A stretch of DNA of 64,000 nucleotides from Arctopsyche grandis (Eukaryota > Arthropoda > Insecta > Trichoptera > Hydropsychidae), in NCBI RefSeq assembly GCF_051622035.1, contig NC_135359.1, positions 28,301,501 through 28,365,500 of the forward strand, read 5' to 3'. The position numbers were made by a program, and so were the translations under genes. Positions 51,799 through 63,510 of this stretch are shown here, piece by piece (positions within the stretch are counted from its first letter, which is position 1; each line of letters starts with the position of its first letter). Under the pieces are notes generated by a model. That model was not told the DNA's origin. It did not search any database and saw only the letters and a list, made by a program, of their open reading frames with translations.

Positions 51799-53861
51799 TT
51801 AACGGTATCGTATACTTCTTTGCGCTAGTCGAGGTCTTCGGCACAATTGGGGATAATATCTCCTTAAATAGCTGTTACAAATCAAGTCTCGTGGTACTTT
51901 TGGTTCTTCGGTAACTGTGGTTGCAGCAATTTTTGTTCCATATCGTCCCATAAATAATATTTCACCAGTGGTCTTCTTGATTGCGAATAAAAATGGACGA
52001 TCGCAATTGAATTCATTTAATGACTCGGTTAAAACGGCTAAAAAACGTTACGTTAATTTATATGAATGCATTTAATATTTTAATGACTTTCGAATGCATT
52101 TAAATATACCTGTCGCTGCAGCTGCTTCTGTTCCTTCCTCATTTACTTCAATAAAAGCTTTCTGAGTAACTTTAGAAACAACGATTCGTTGATTTCCACT
52201 CAATATTCCAGATAAATCACTTTTCCCCCCGTCAAAGATTAGATTGATTCCAAGCTGAAGTTAAACGCAACATTTTACATCAATTTTCAGCTATCTATGT
52301 ACATATGTGCGTACACGTGTACAAATGTATAATAAAACTATATTATAATAATAACTGACTTTTGGTAAAACTACATCAAGATCCATTTTGGTTTCTATTT
52401 TAAACTTTGGAAGCGAAAGGGTTATGGGACGTGGTGTTGTAATTTCATCAAAAACGACTTCTTTCAAATTCGTACTTGCTATTTTTTCTTCCAATTTCGA
52501 TAAGCCATCTATTTCGTTTGGCAAAATAATAACCATGGATGCATCCTTACCTAAGTAAGGCATTTCCAATGCCTAAAATTAAAAAAAAAATCAAATTGAA
52601 AATATGAGTGAGTTAATTTTAGTAATCGAAAATAAAATAATGTGATAATTACCCTCGCGTCTAATGTCGGAATATCAGCATAAGCATAATCTGATTCGTG
52701 ACTCATCATATTAACCTTGACTATTTGGTTAGAATTCAAGTTAAAATCTTTTTGCTTTGTTAAAGTTGCATCGAATTTCGTCTGCCACGTACCCTTATTA
52801 AATGAAAATAAAAATAATATTTTGAAATAAAATTCTTTCAATATTTTGAAAAAAATTGAAAGATATAAAAACATTTTCTTAAGTTATAATATACAAATTA
52901 ATCTCAACTTTCAATATATTGCATTTCTATTACGATACTAAAAGTAAATTAAAAACGTATAAAATAGCCTACCTTGAAATAAATAGCATTTACGAGAACC
53001 ATGCTTGTTCCTGCACCTAACAAAGAAGGATCAATTAAATCCTTTATTTTATTATTTGTTTTACTCTCAACCTGTTCATAAATCGAGTCGCATTAATTTA
53101 TATCAAAAAATGAAAAGTATTAATGAATTTCAGCAAATAAAAATCCAATAAATACCCATTGGTTTATAGTGGAAGCTGCTTTTGCTGATTCGCCAAAGTT
53201 TATATTTTGAACCTCTGAACGGAATATGTCGACAGCTTTTTTTTGAAATTCTGGAGCTAAAGAATATCCAGGACCATCAGGAATGTAAATTTTATTAGCA
53301 ATATTTAAAGTAATCCCTTTTACATCTTGTAATCCAGCTATTGTAGACTTAAAAGCTTCAGCACCCTAAAAACCCAATCAATCAAATACTGCATATATGT
53401 ATGTATCTTATTTTAAAATTAAATATTCATTATTGAACTTACTGAAACTGGTAAATACAAAGCCGAATTGAGTTCTTTCTGTGTCTCTCCTCGAGCTCCT
53501 ACCGAAAGGAGCCCTAATGCTATGTGAGCCGAAAGTGGAGAGCATATTACATTGTCTTTAGGATCCAATACAGAAATTTCCTGTAAGCATTAAATATAAT
53601 TAAAATTACTAACAATAATTTACATATATGTAAAATAAATGATTGAAGAATACCTTATAGAGCCGCGTTGAGAATTGATTGATGGCATTTAATAACAAAT
53701 CTTGGTTCTGCCCATTGGTGATAGCAAATAACATAAAGATTATAACTAAAAAGATCACAAAATTACATATATAGATTTATTTTGAATTTATTAATTATTA
53801 TTACTACATAGATTAATTCAGTTGTATCATAATTATTGCCTTTTATTATTGATTGGTGCAT
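51799..53861 (-). CDS. Serpin C, secreted protease inhibitor, 9 exons
   Basis: Predicted exons: 53861-53840, 53745-53654, 53580-53443, 53365-53156, 53071-52973, 52793-52653, 52572-52360, 52254-52110, 52037-51799; 432 codons before TAA. The first intron uses a GC donor (AAAAG|GCAATA); the other junctions are GT-AG. The signal peptide starts MHQSIIK and continues hydrophobic. Exon 5 has NAIYFK, exon 8 ends in [11 protein letters not shown], and the exon 9 loop is [16 protein letters not shown]. This is three residues shorter than in A and B between hinge and NEF. Counting from the hinge gives Leu at P1 and Asn at P1'. The tail after MGRYGT is 44 residues and contains two Cys ([16 protein letters not shown]) and an Arg-rich end. 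Sister copy is E. Confidence 0.88.
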
Positions 53862-53990
53862 TTTAGCTACCTAGCGTTCAAGTGTGTTCAAGTGCTTCTG
53901 GCAGACTAAAAGCATGTCGTCATAAATTATGTATTTATGTATACATACATATTTCCTCTCGATTTTTAAACTCTCTAAGTCTTATGCTGC

Positions 53991-54424
53991 GTACGCACCA
54001 AACCAACGAACGGCCCCCAGGCCAACTTTTTACAAAATATCGAAATAAAAATTAAATTAAAAAATTGAAATTAAATATCAAAATTAAAACTATTATTATA
54101 ATATTAAAATTAAATTCAAATATGAAAATAAAATTATAATCATTATATTAAAATTAAAATAAAATATTGAAAGTTAAAACAGAACATACACAATTTAAAT
54201 AAATTTTCGAGATTGAGCTAAAATTAGATCATCAACAACCACATACAGGTAGTTCTCGACTTAAGATGTTTTGACTCACGAAGATACGAACTAAGATCGA
54301 AAAAAAATCAAAGAATTGAGTCATCTAGTTCCAAAACCCGGTAAAAGCATTTCACTCATTTGTTGGTAAACGCAGTTTTTCTGCCACAACTTTATTTAGT
54401 GGATTTCATTTACAAAGTTTTATT
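53991..54424. other. AT-rich stretch upstream of serpin C, no gene seen
   Basis: Starts where similarity between the serpin C and E upstream flanks ends. Contains low-complexity AAATTAAAAT tracts at 54040-54180 and no recognisable coding sequence. Confidence 0.5.
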
Positions 54425-55146
54425 TTAATGGAAGATATACGATTTAAAATTATTTTGCAATTCAGTTTTTTGGAAAATTTTTGAGATTAAATGAAATATT
54501 AAGACTTGAAAACGATTTTGCCGATGTTTGTTCCCAAGTTGTCCTTTCACGGCGATTCCGTTCTTTTGCTCACGATTTCTTTCAGATTGTTTCTTTCTTG
54601 TATCTCCATCTTTGGTTTTTTCAATACTTCGAGACAGATCGTCCATGATAACAGCAATTACGAAGGAAATGCGCAATGACAGTTGCACCCAGATAACCGG
54701 CATCTTGCCATATGCAGTGTTCTGATTGGCTGTCGGCAGTTTTGCCGTTAATTCGAATAAACAGAGAGAATTTTTGCCGTTCTTTGGAACAAAACAAGAT
54801 TTTAAATATTTTTTTTTATTTAAATTGGTTTTAGAAAGAATTCTTATCATGTATTAGTATGGGTGATCGTACGTTCGTCGATAATTCGTTGTATTTTCGG
54901 TACATCAAACGGATTTTTTTTATTCTTCTTCAATTGTTTCTCTCGTCGAAATGATAATATAGATAATTTTTTTTTATCTTTCACATCCAGTTGTTTTTTT
55001 GTTCGGCTTGCGTCGTGTTCGGAAGGATGAAGGTCAATATTAGTTTTGAGCGACTGAGTGGTCAATTCATCTTTCGCTATTATCTGTCGTATATACTTTA
55101 CTGTGATGCGCAATTGGTGGTGTTTTAGTACATGTAAAAAGTTCAA
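54425..55146 (-). other. Lys/Arg-rich coding-like segment, unidentified
   Basis: Two minus-strand open runs abut. 55146-54847 encodes 99 aa with YIRQIIAKDELTTQSLKTNI, LHPSEHDASRTKKQLDVKDK and LKKNKKNPFDVPKIQRIIDE. 54850-54425 encodes 141 aa with MDDLSRSIEKTKDGDTRKKQ and SERNREQKNGIAVKGQLGNK. Codon-like composition and clustering of charged residues make them look like relics of a real basic protein, possibly a retrocopy. I do not recognise the family, and no intron or promoter signal supports an active gene. A mirrored piece lies at 55180-55290 on the plus strand. Confidence 0.3.
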
Positions 55147-55300
55147 AATAAAAAAAATAGAGAGTCACATCACAGTAAAGTATATACACAATCACAGTGA
55201 AGAATATACGACAGCTAATAGCGAAAGATAAATTGACCACTCAGTCGTTCGGAACTAATCTTAACCTTCATACTTCCGATCCGATCGGATGGCGAGTCAA
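54990..55300. repeat. Head-to-head inverted duplication
   Basis: The minus-strand segment 55120-55000 and the plus-strand segment 55155-55290 share CACATCACAGTAAAGTATAT, ATACGACAG(A/C)TAATAGCG and TTGACCACTCAGTCG in opposite orientation. Translated, both read AKD(E/K)LTTQS and then NLHTSD or DLHPSE. The spacer is only a few tens of bases. Confidence 0.8.
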
Positions 55301-55439
55301 AGGGTCAAGGTTAGTTTCAAGCGTGCAAGCGGTCAGTCCAGACGTATTCGCTCACTGTCGTGTATACTTTACTGTTTTGCGCAATGGATGATGACGAAGA
55401 AATTATGATATGGAGTTTTGTATACATTAAAGAAATGGA

Positions 55440-56225
55440 AAGGAAATATTTCTGTCAGGCGACGACTCACTGGTGCTAATTCCTTTTTAAGCTCCTAAAT
55501 GGTTTCCTTTATTGTTCCGATTTACTGAGTAAGGTTGGTTTCAGGATCCCAATTAGGTACATGTTGCACTCTTTTCACTTAATCCTTTCAAAACCAATTC
55601 CCTAACATATTCCTATCTGCAGCGTGTTTATCGTATGTTTAACGGGGAGCTGAATGATGTTGATCTATTCGGTATTTCCTTGCATCAATTCAGGACTGCC
55701 ATAAGGAGAGCCTTGATTAATTGATCCATTTTCTATTTCTATAATGTAATCTTTATCCAATATTATATCACTTTATGTTTAGTTTACTTGAGGTGTGCAT
55801 TATTTCCTAACGCATGTGCGCTTTATGTGTTCATGCGTTGTTGTTTATTTTGTACTTGGTTATGTACAGTGTGGTTTTTTATTAGAACAGTGATGTGCGG
55901 TTGTTCTTGTCTGATATTCATGAACAACCGTCTCGTTCTCCGACGAAAGGGCTCTTAGACTATATTCGTTGAGGGGGGGGTGGCCTCATGTTGAGGGCTT
56001 TAAGGGTCAAATTCCTTGACCTCTAGAGCGGGCTTAGTACTTAGTACGGGCTGTACTATTGTACTTAGTCATGTTTTAGTTTTTATTCTTTTCTTTTTCA
56101 TTTGTTTGTCTCTATGAACCATTTTATGTAATTTTTAAAAATCTATAATTGGACTCTACTTTATTTTTATGCATTTCTACATTTGTTGTCTGTTGATTTT
56201 TCAATAAATAAATAAATAAGTTTTG
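55440..56225 (+). mobile_element. Non-LTR RT fragment with 0.3-kb internal insertion
   Basis: Same family and orientation as 48255-48895: TGTCAGGCGACGACTCACTG at the left and TTTTTCAATAAATAAATAAA at the right. Relative to that copy, about 300 bp (roughly 55785-56065) is inserted at TTTAGTT. The inserted stretch includes CTTAGTACTTAGTACGGGCT and is unlike the rest. The element sits in intron 8 of serpin pseudogene D. Confidence 0.75.
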
Positions 56226-56254
56226 TAATGACTTACAAATTCATTTAAATAAAC

Positions 56255-56892
56255 CTGAGGCTGCAGCTGCTTCTGTTCCTTCTTCATTTACTTATATAAA
56301 AGCTTTCTTAATAACTTTAGAAACAGTGATTCGTTGATTTCCACTCAATATTCTAGATAAATCACTTTTCCCACGCCAAAGATTAGATTGATTCCAAGCT
56401 GAAGTTATACGCAACGTTTTAGATCCGCTATCCATATAAATATATATGTATGATAAAACTGTATTAAAAAAATTACTCACTTTAGATAAAACTGAATTAA
56501 GTTCCATTTTGGTTTCTATTTTTAACTTTGGAAGCGAAAGGGTTATAAGACGTGGTGTTGTAATTTCATCAAAGACGACTTCTTTCAAATTCATAGTTGC
56601 GATTTTTTCTTCCAATTTCGATAAGCCGTCTATTTCATTTGGCAAAATTATAACCATTGATGCATCCTTACCTACAATGTATGGCATTTCCAATGCCTGA
56701 AATTAAAATAAATCAAAGTGAAAATATCAGTGAGTTAATTTTAGTAATTACCCTCGCGTCTAATGACGGAATATCAGCATAATCATAATCTGATTTGTAA
56801 CTCATCATATCAACTTTGACTATTTGGTTAGAATTCAAGTTAAAATCTTTTTCCTTTGTTGAAGTAGCATCGAATTTCGTCTGCCAGTTAGC
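56255..56892 (-). pseudogene. Serpin D pseudogene (exons 6-8 only)
   Basis: Exon 6 is 56892-56752 and open, but starts ANWQ instead of GTWQ. Exon 7 is 56696-56481 with one extra codon (MPYIVGKDAS). Exon 8 is 56398-56255 and is one base shorter than the 145 nt of all intact copies, which shifts the frame; a TAA also replaces a Glu codon before the hinge. Exon 9 is cut off by the retroelement at 55440-56225. Intron 5 is interrupted by the hAT element 56966-58330, beyond which only the intron and the last few bases of exon 5 remain (about 58400). Not functional. It belongs to the C/E subfamily. Confidence 0.92.
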
Positions 56893-56965
56893 CTTATTAA
56901 ATAAAAATTAAAATAGCATTTGACATTATATTGAACGAAATAATAAAATTTTCTTTAGTTATAAT

Positions 56966-58330
56966 CAGTGGCGGCTCGTGGATAAGATATCTGGGGGTGC
57001 TGCGGTTGATTAAAAATAAAAATAAAATGTTTATTTGGATTATATTTTACTATTGACATCAAAATGATCATATGTATTTTATTTCATTATAAAATTGATT
57101 CTTCTGTCTTTTTTCCTTGAAAAAAGGTCTATCACCTTTTCGTTAAATTTTTCACTGTTCATAATCATTTTTTTTTAATTGACAGCATAGACAAAGCCGT
57201 CAATCTTTCCTGAACCATTGTGTTTCTTATATATGTATGTCTGTATTCTATTTATTGATGAAAAACACCGTTCTGGCTCACAGGTAGTTGAAGATGTAAG
57301 CAGAATTTGAATAAGTCTTGTTATTTCCACACGAACTTTGCATAAAGTGATTACAAAAATAAGTTTTAAAAATATTAATAAATCATTAATACTATGCATT
57401 TCTTTCCTTGAGTAAAACACTTCTAATTCAGTTTGAAGTTTTTCTTTATCTATCATTCGATATGATTCAACGGTTAGTAGTAGATCTTCCATTGGCATTT
57501 TCTTTCAGTACTTTTCAAATTTTTCTTTATTAAATAATTTCACAGCTTTTAATTGATTAGAAAAAGTTTATCTTTCTTTTATATCCTTAATAATAACATC
57601 GCACATATTTTTGGCTCCTATAATACATATGTGCGATAATATATGCATCACATATTTTTGGCTTCTATTCGCTTTAAGAATCTCACATTTGTAAAGGTAA
57701 TGAATGACATTAGTAAATCTTTTTAAGTTTTCTTTAATTGAAAATGCATCGATATTACTAGATTGCATTTGGTTATAAATAATTTCTAGATGCGGCATTA
57801 ACTTCTGTTATTGTTTTATCAGTATTTTCGGAAGAATATTTAAGTTCTTGAAAACATTGGCTCAGCTTCTCTTGATTTTGATACCATCTTAAATACTTAA
57901 AGTGACGTGTAGAAGGAAGTGTAGAAAGGTAGAAAGTGTAACAGGTGTAGAAGGAAAGACAAAAGGTGCAGAAGAAATGAGGAAAAGTGAGGAGCGTGTC
58001 GAGCGCGCGAGAAATGTGTATAAAACTGTTGGGAGTGCAGTACCGATCAAGCTTCTAGCTGCCCCCGCGCCCTTCCTTCGCCCACTGGGCATATTCCATC
58101 GAAAACCGTACTGCACAAAATCATAAACGATGCCTCACTTTCTGATATTAGTACCGCGATGTATGATCATTATTGGATGTATCGGTGTGCGGGCGAGCTT
58201 AATACACGCTTAAATAATATTGATATTTTCATATAATATACATACATTTATGTATATAATAATATTAAATTTTTCTCAATTTCCTTGGGGGTGGTGCAGT
58301 ACCGCAGTGCGTATGGACGAGCCGCCACTG
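56966..58330 (-). mobile_element. hAT-family DNA transposon, 1365 bp, in serpin D intron 5
   Basis: Ends CAGTGGCGGCTCGTGG and GGACGAGCCGCCACTG with an exact 8-bp target duplication GTTATAAT (56958-56965 and 58331-58338). The sequence before and after the duplication aligns to one continuous intron in serpin C (near 52880), which confirms the insertion point. On the minus strand 57498-57175 encodes LIQILLTSSTTCEPERCFSS then INRIQTY, the hAT C-terminal dimerisation region. 57798-57568 holds a more upstream piece. The N-terminal domains are missing. Same family as 27782-29564. Confidence 0.93.
57175..57498 (-). pseudogene. hAT transposase C-terminal fragment
   Basis: 107-aa open run ending in the conserved hAT dimerisation motif (TTCEPERCFSSINRIQTY). 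Upstream coding sequence continues in another frame at 57798-57568. Together they cover only the last part of a transposase, so the element depends on another copy for mobility. Confidence 0.8.
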
Positions 58331-58976
58331 GTTATAATATACAAATTAAACTTTCAATATATTTTAATTACTACAAGAAAATGTGTAAAAAAGCCTACCG
58401 AAACTTATAGATATAAAACTTCATTTCAATAAACCAAAAGGTTTCTGAGAAAAACATAAAAAACCTCAAAAAGTACACTTCTGGTTGAGGTAAGAATAAT
58501 CAAAAAATATTAGGGTATAAAATTTATAATTTCTAGATTTGTATATGTAAAAAATATTCCAGTCTGATTGGGTTAGCGGCTAGAGAGATAATTGCATCCA
58601 AAACTTTAAAAAAAGGACACCTATGTATGTATGTATGTAAAGGGGAGGTAACATTGCCGGTCACATTAAAAATTTGAAATTAACGTATCGAATCGTAAAA
58701 ATTTAACGCAAAATGGGCCCCTGTTATTTTTTAATATTAATCAAGTGAATATCTCAAATATGCATAATTTAAAAATAAAATTGTATTTTATTTATTTAGT
58801 TCTAGAATAAATTAGAATCAAAAACTCGTATATCAAGTAATGCGTATTTACTTATATAAATTATTCTTATATGATATTTTTCACCTGAATAAATACACCA
58901 CATACAGCAATTAAATCATTATTTATAGTATTCGTTTAAAACAATGGCCAAAAAACACAGTTGCATCAATATACAT

Positions 58977-59886
58977 AACTAGTGTAGGGCCCGTTGATTT
59001 CAACGGGTGGTTTCGAAAAGAAATTGAAACTCGAATAAAAATAAAGTTAAAGATATGGAATCGACTGGTTTCGGAAAGACAAAGGCACAAAAAAATGAAA
59101 ATTATGAAAAAAATGAAAAATATGAAAATAATGAAAAATATGAAAAAAATGAAAAATATGAAAATAATGAAAAATATGAAAAAAATGAAAAAAATGAAAA
59201 AAATGAAAAAACTGAAAATAATGGAAAAAAAAATAAAAAAAATGGAAATAATGAAAAAGATGAAAAATTTGAAAAAAATGAAAAAACTGAAAATAATAAA
59301 AATATGAAAAAAATGAAAAATAAAAAAAAATAAATTTGCTCCCCATACTGGTTGATGGTTGATCATAAGAAATCGGAAATCGAAAAAGATTGTCGACGAA
59401 AGCCGAAGATACGCGAATGATTGGATCCCCATACTTCTATAGGATAATCGAATATTGAGTAATTTTAGAGCATTTTTTCTGTCGAGGTTGTAGTCTAATG
59501 GCTAGCGACCTGTTCTGGGCGAGGGGGCCTTAGTTCGATTCCGTGATTTGGAATTAATTTTATATTTCAAATATCGCTAAAATATAAATTAATTTCAATA
59601 ATTTAAATTAAAAATATATATTTAATTGTTTTATATGAAAAGAAAAAAAATGGTTCAAAACCTCGCTAAATGAAATTATTAAAATTATGTATATTTCAAT
59701 TAATGTTTAAAAAAAAAAGGCGAAATGAAAAATTGGATTTGGCGTGATGTCCGAGACCATTAGCTCAATTTAGACCCATATTCAGGCTATTTGGGGTGAT
59801 CAGTTCGAATCGCGACAAAGTCGTCTCGTCGAAAAATGAATTAATCGATTTTTATCGATTCGTTCATTATGTCGGCGAGAGCTAGG

Positions 59887-59934
<48 letters not shown>

Positions 59935-59967
59935 ACACACACACCGATTACCGTCTTTATATATATG
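58977..59967 (+). mobile_element. 1-kb SINE-like insertion absent from the paralogous unit
   Basis: It lies where serpin unit 1 has only about 100 bp of different sequence (49590-49700). It opens with CTAGTGTAGGGCCCGTTGAT, whose CCCGTTGA/TCAACGGG arms (58990-58997 and 59000-59007) form a perfect hairpin. Next comes a purine-rich tandem region, then a tRNA-like head at 59485-59543 with B box AGTTCGATTCC (59532-59542), and a body matching 1348-1790. It ends in (AC)n at about 59889-59945. It may be two nested elements. Confidence 0.65.
59085..59335 (+). repeat. Purine-rich variable tandem repeat (ATGAAAAA-type)
   Basis: Units of 9-10 bases such as GAAAAATAT, GAAAATAAT and GAAAAAAAT follow one another for about 250 bp. 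Long open frames in all registers, rich in Lys/Glu/Asn on the plus strand and Phe/Ile on the minus, are by-products of the repeat. Confidence 0.9.
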
Positions 59968-61469
59968 ATGTGGAAAAAATATTATTTGTGTTTTATGGAT
60001 GCAACTATTTTTAAATAATCTAATTCAATTTCATGAAAATAAAGTATTTTTTATTTGCTCTGCTTTAAGCATTTTTAGTTTAAAGTTTGCAATTTTTCTT
60101 CATATTTTTTCCGAATCTCGTTATTACGAGATAAAATTTTCGCGACAGTGAAACTGTGCAGTTTTATAAATCACTTCAAAGTGAAACGAATTGAAAATCC
60201 CCAGACAAATAACAGTATTCTCGGTAGTAGTCTTGAGAAAACGTTGTAAAGTATCCGGATCATATAATTGTAACTTTACAGAATTTTTCACCTGAAACCA
60301 GTTGCAGTCCATAATGGGTTAGCCAAGTTAAGGTTGGGGTTGTTCATCAATCATTCACGCCAATGGCGTAGTGTGAATACCAGGCGACCCCCTGTAAAAT
60401 ATTTAGACACCCCTCCCTCCCCCAAATATATTCAAATTATTTTCTTACCGCCAAATAATTTTCCAAAATAATAATTCATATCTTTTTTAATTCGAAAATC
60501 TTTTTTTCTGAACTTTTTTCCGGCAAACACTTTTGAACAAAATATTTTGTTGAAATTCATATTATTTTTCCTCTCAGGTACAATACTTATAAGCTCTTAT
60601 CCTTTTAGTTGATGTTGTGACATATGCAGTTGACGTAATTTTAATAAGTTCCAATTTTAAACGAAGTAATTTTTAATAAGTTTCAACTTCGAGAACGAGC
60701 TCTCCGAAGTGGCTACAGTTACCGAACACATGAGGAACAAGATGATTGAAATAACGAATTTATAGAATAATTACAAATGAAGAGCTTCGCCGAAGTATGA
60801 AAACTGACGATCTTCTTTATTTTTATAAGGTTTATTTTATTTTAAGCACGAACGGAAATCAAGCACTTGATTAGACGATGATTTGTCAAAATCATTGTAA
60901 TATTGGTCGGTTAGAGATATGTACATTTATGTATCTCAAAGTGCATTCATGGAATCTAATCTGGACGACCAACTAGTCGGGCACAATCTCTTGCTGGTGA
61001 ATTTTCCTTAAAAACTTCCCATCTGTCAATACTGACAGCGAAAAATTTATAAATTTGTAGGTTTTATTATATAAAAAAATGTATATATCGTCCATCATCT
61101 CACACATCGTCCATTCTCCTTATTGTCAAGTAATACATATTTATAGCACACACTATACAATATCTAAGAAAAAACGCAAGACAAAACAACTTGGATTCGA
61201 CCGGTCATCGCTAATAGCCCTTGGCCGGAGCCGGGATATATAGGTAAGATCCACGGTCGATTTCGTAATAAGGTAACATATAAGGTATAAAACCCGTGGA
61301 TCAAGTCCTGGGATTGAAAATGGAGTCAAAGGTAAGCAATTTTAACTACAGGTCAATATTTGAGGAAGAATCTTATAGGGAATTAATTGAATATAAAAAA
61401 TAAACATATAATATATAGATGATAATCATTTAATTCAAATTTCAGTCAATTCAATATTTTATAATCCAC

Positions 61470-63510
61470 TTAACGGTATCGTATACTTCTTTGCGCCAGT
61501 CGAGGTCTTCGGCACAAATGGGGATAATATCTCCTTAAATAGCTGTTGCAAATCAAGTCTCGTGGTACTTTTGGTTCTTCGGTAACTGTGGTTGCAGCAA
61601 TTTTTGTTCCATATCGTCCCATAAATAATATTTCACCAGTGTTCTTCTTGATTGCGAATAAAAATGGACGATCGCAATTGAATTCACTTAATCCCTTGGT
61701 TACAATGGCTAAAAAAACGTTACGTTAGTTTATATGAATAAATTTAATATTTTAATGACTTTCGAATGCATTTAAATAAACCTGTCGCTGCAGCTGCTTC
61801 TGTTCCTTCCTCATTTACTTCAATGAAAGCTTTCTGAATAACTTTAGAAACAACGATTCGTTGATTTCCACTCAATATTCCAGATAAATCACTTTTCCCC
61901 CCGTCAAAGATTAGATTGATTCCAAGCTGAAGTTAAACGCAACATTTTACATCAATTTTCAGCTATCTATGTATGTATATATGATAAAATGTATGATAAA
62001 ACTATATTATATAAATAACTGACTTTTGGTAAAACTACATCAAGATCCATTTTTGTTTCTATTTTAAACTTTGGAAGCGAAAGGGTTATAGGACGTGGTG
62101 TTGTAATTTCATCAAAAACGACTTCTTTCAAATTCGTAGTTGCGATTTTTTCTTCCAATTTCGATAAGCCGTCTATTTCGTTTGGCAAAATTATAACCAT
62201 TGATGCATCCTTACCCAAGTAAGGCATTTCCAATGCCTGAAATTAAAAAAAAATCAAATTGAAAATATGAGTGAGTTAATTTTAGTAATCGAAAATAAAA
62301 TAATGTGATAATTACCCTCGCGTCTAATGTCGGAATATCAGCATAAGCATAATCTGATTTGTGACTCATCATATTAACCTTGACTATTTGGTTAGAATTC
62401 AAGTTAAAATCTTTTTGCTTTGTTAAAGTTGCATCGAATTTCGTCTGCCACGTACCCTTATTAAATGAAAATAAAAATAATATTTTGAAATAAAATTCTT
62501 TCAATATTTTGAAAAAATATTGAAACATTTTCTTTAGTTATAGTATACACATATATCTCAACTTTCAATATATTGCATTTCTATTACTATACTAAAAGTA
62601 AATTAAACATGTATAAAATAGCCTACCTTGAAATAAATAGCATTTACGAGAACCATGCTTGTTCCTGCACCTAATAAAGAAGGATCAATTAAATCCTTTA
62701 TTTTATTATTTGTTTTACTTTCAACCTGTTCATAAATCGAGTCGCATTAATTTATATCAAAAACTGAAAATTATTAATGAATTTCAGCAAATAAAAATCC
62801 AATAAATACCCATTGGTTTATAGTGGAAGCTGCTTTTGCTGATTCGCCAAAGTTTATATTTTGAACCTCTGAACGGAATATGTCAACAGCTTTTTTTTGA
62901 AATTCTGGAGCTAAAGAATATCCAGGACCATCAGGAATGTAAATTTTATTAGCAATATTTAAAGTAATCCCTTTTACATCTTGCAATCCAGCTATTGTGG
63001 ACTTAAATGCTTCAGCACCCTAAAAACCCAATCAATCAAATACTGCATATATGTATCTTATTTTAAAATTAAATATTCATTATTGAACTTACTGAAACTG
63101 GTAAATACAAAGCCGAATTAAGTTCTTTCTGTGTTTCTCCTCGAGCTCCAACCGAAAGGAACCCTAATGCTATGTGAGCCGAAAGTGGAGAGCATATTAC
63201 ATTGTCTTTAGGATCCAATACAGAAATTTCCTGTAAGCATTAAATATAATTAAATTAATAACAATAATTTACATATATGTAAAATAAATGATTGAAGAAT
63301 ACCTTATAGAGCCGCGTTGAGAATTGATTGATGGCATTTAATAACAAATCTTGGTTCTGCCCATTGGTGATAGCAAATAACATTAAGATTATCACTAAAA
63401 AGATCACAAAATTACATATATAGATTTATTTTGAATTTATTAATTATTATTACTACATAGATTAATTCAGTTGTATCATAATTATTGCCTTTTATTATTG
63501 ATTGGCGCAT
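61470..63510 (-). CDS. Serpin E, secreted protease inhibitor, 9 exons
   Basis: Predicted exons: 63510-63489, 63394-63303, 63230-63093, 63019-62810, 62725-62627, 62456-62316, 62236-62024, 61926-61782, 61708-61470; 432 codons before TAA. Intron 1 has the same GC donor as serpin C. The signal peptide starts MRQSIIK and is followed by a hydrophobic run to NGQNQ. Body and hinge [11 protein letters not shown] match serpin C closely; the exon 9 loop is [16 protein letters not shown] against [10 protein letters not shown] in C. Hinge counting puts P1-P1' at Leu-Ser, which would suggest a chymotrypsin-like target (inference). The tail is 44 residues ([16 protein letters not shown], Arg-rich end). Exon lengths are identical to C throughout. 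Confidence 0.89.

Larger units (their letters stand above)
48930..53990. repeat. 5.1-kb direct duplication, unit 1 (carries serpin C)
   Basis: Colinear with 58510-63640. Matching blocks include 48930-49100 with 58510-58690, 49740-50005 with 60010-60280, 50540-51350 with 60265-61065, 51500-51660 with 61080-61245 and 51670-53985 with 61330-63630. Identity is high in introns as well as exons. Unit 1 has an internal duplication (49910-49985 repeated at 50441-50515); unit 2 has a 1-kb insertion at about 58977-59967. Confidence 0.85.

Noticed and set aside
59047-59432. Long Lys/Glu/Asn-rich and Phe/Ile-rich ORFs on both strands
   Set aside because: By-products of the purine-rich tandem repeat. All registers stay open because the repeat lacks stop codons.
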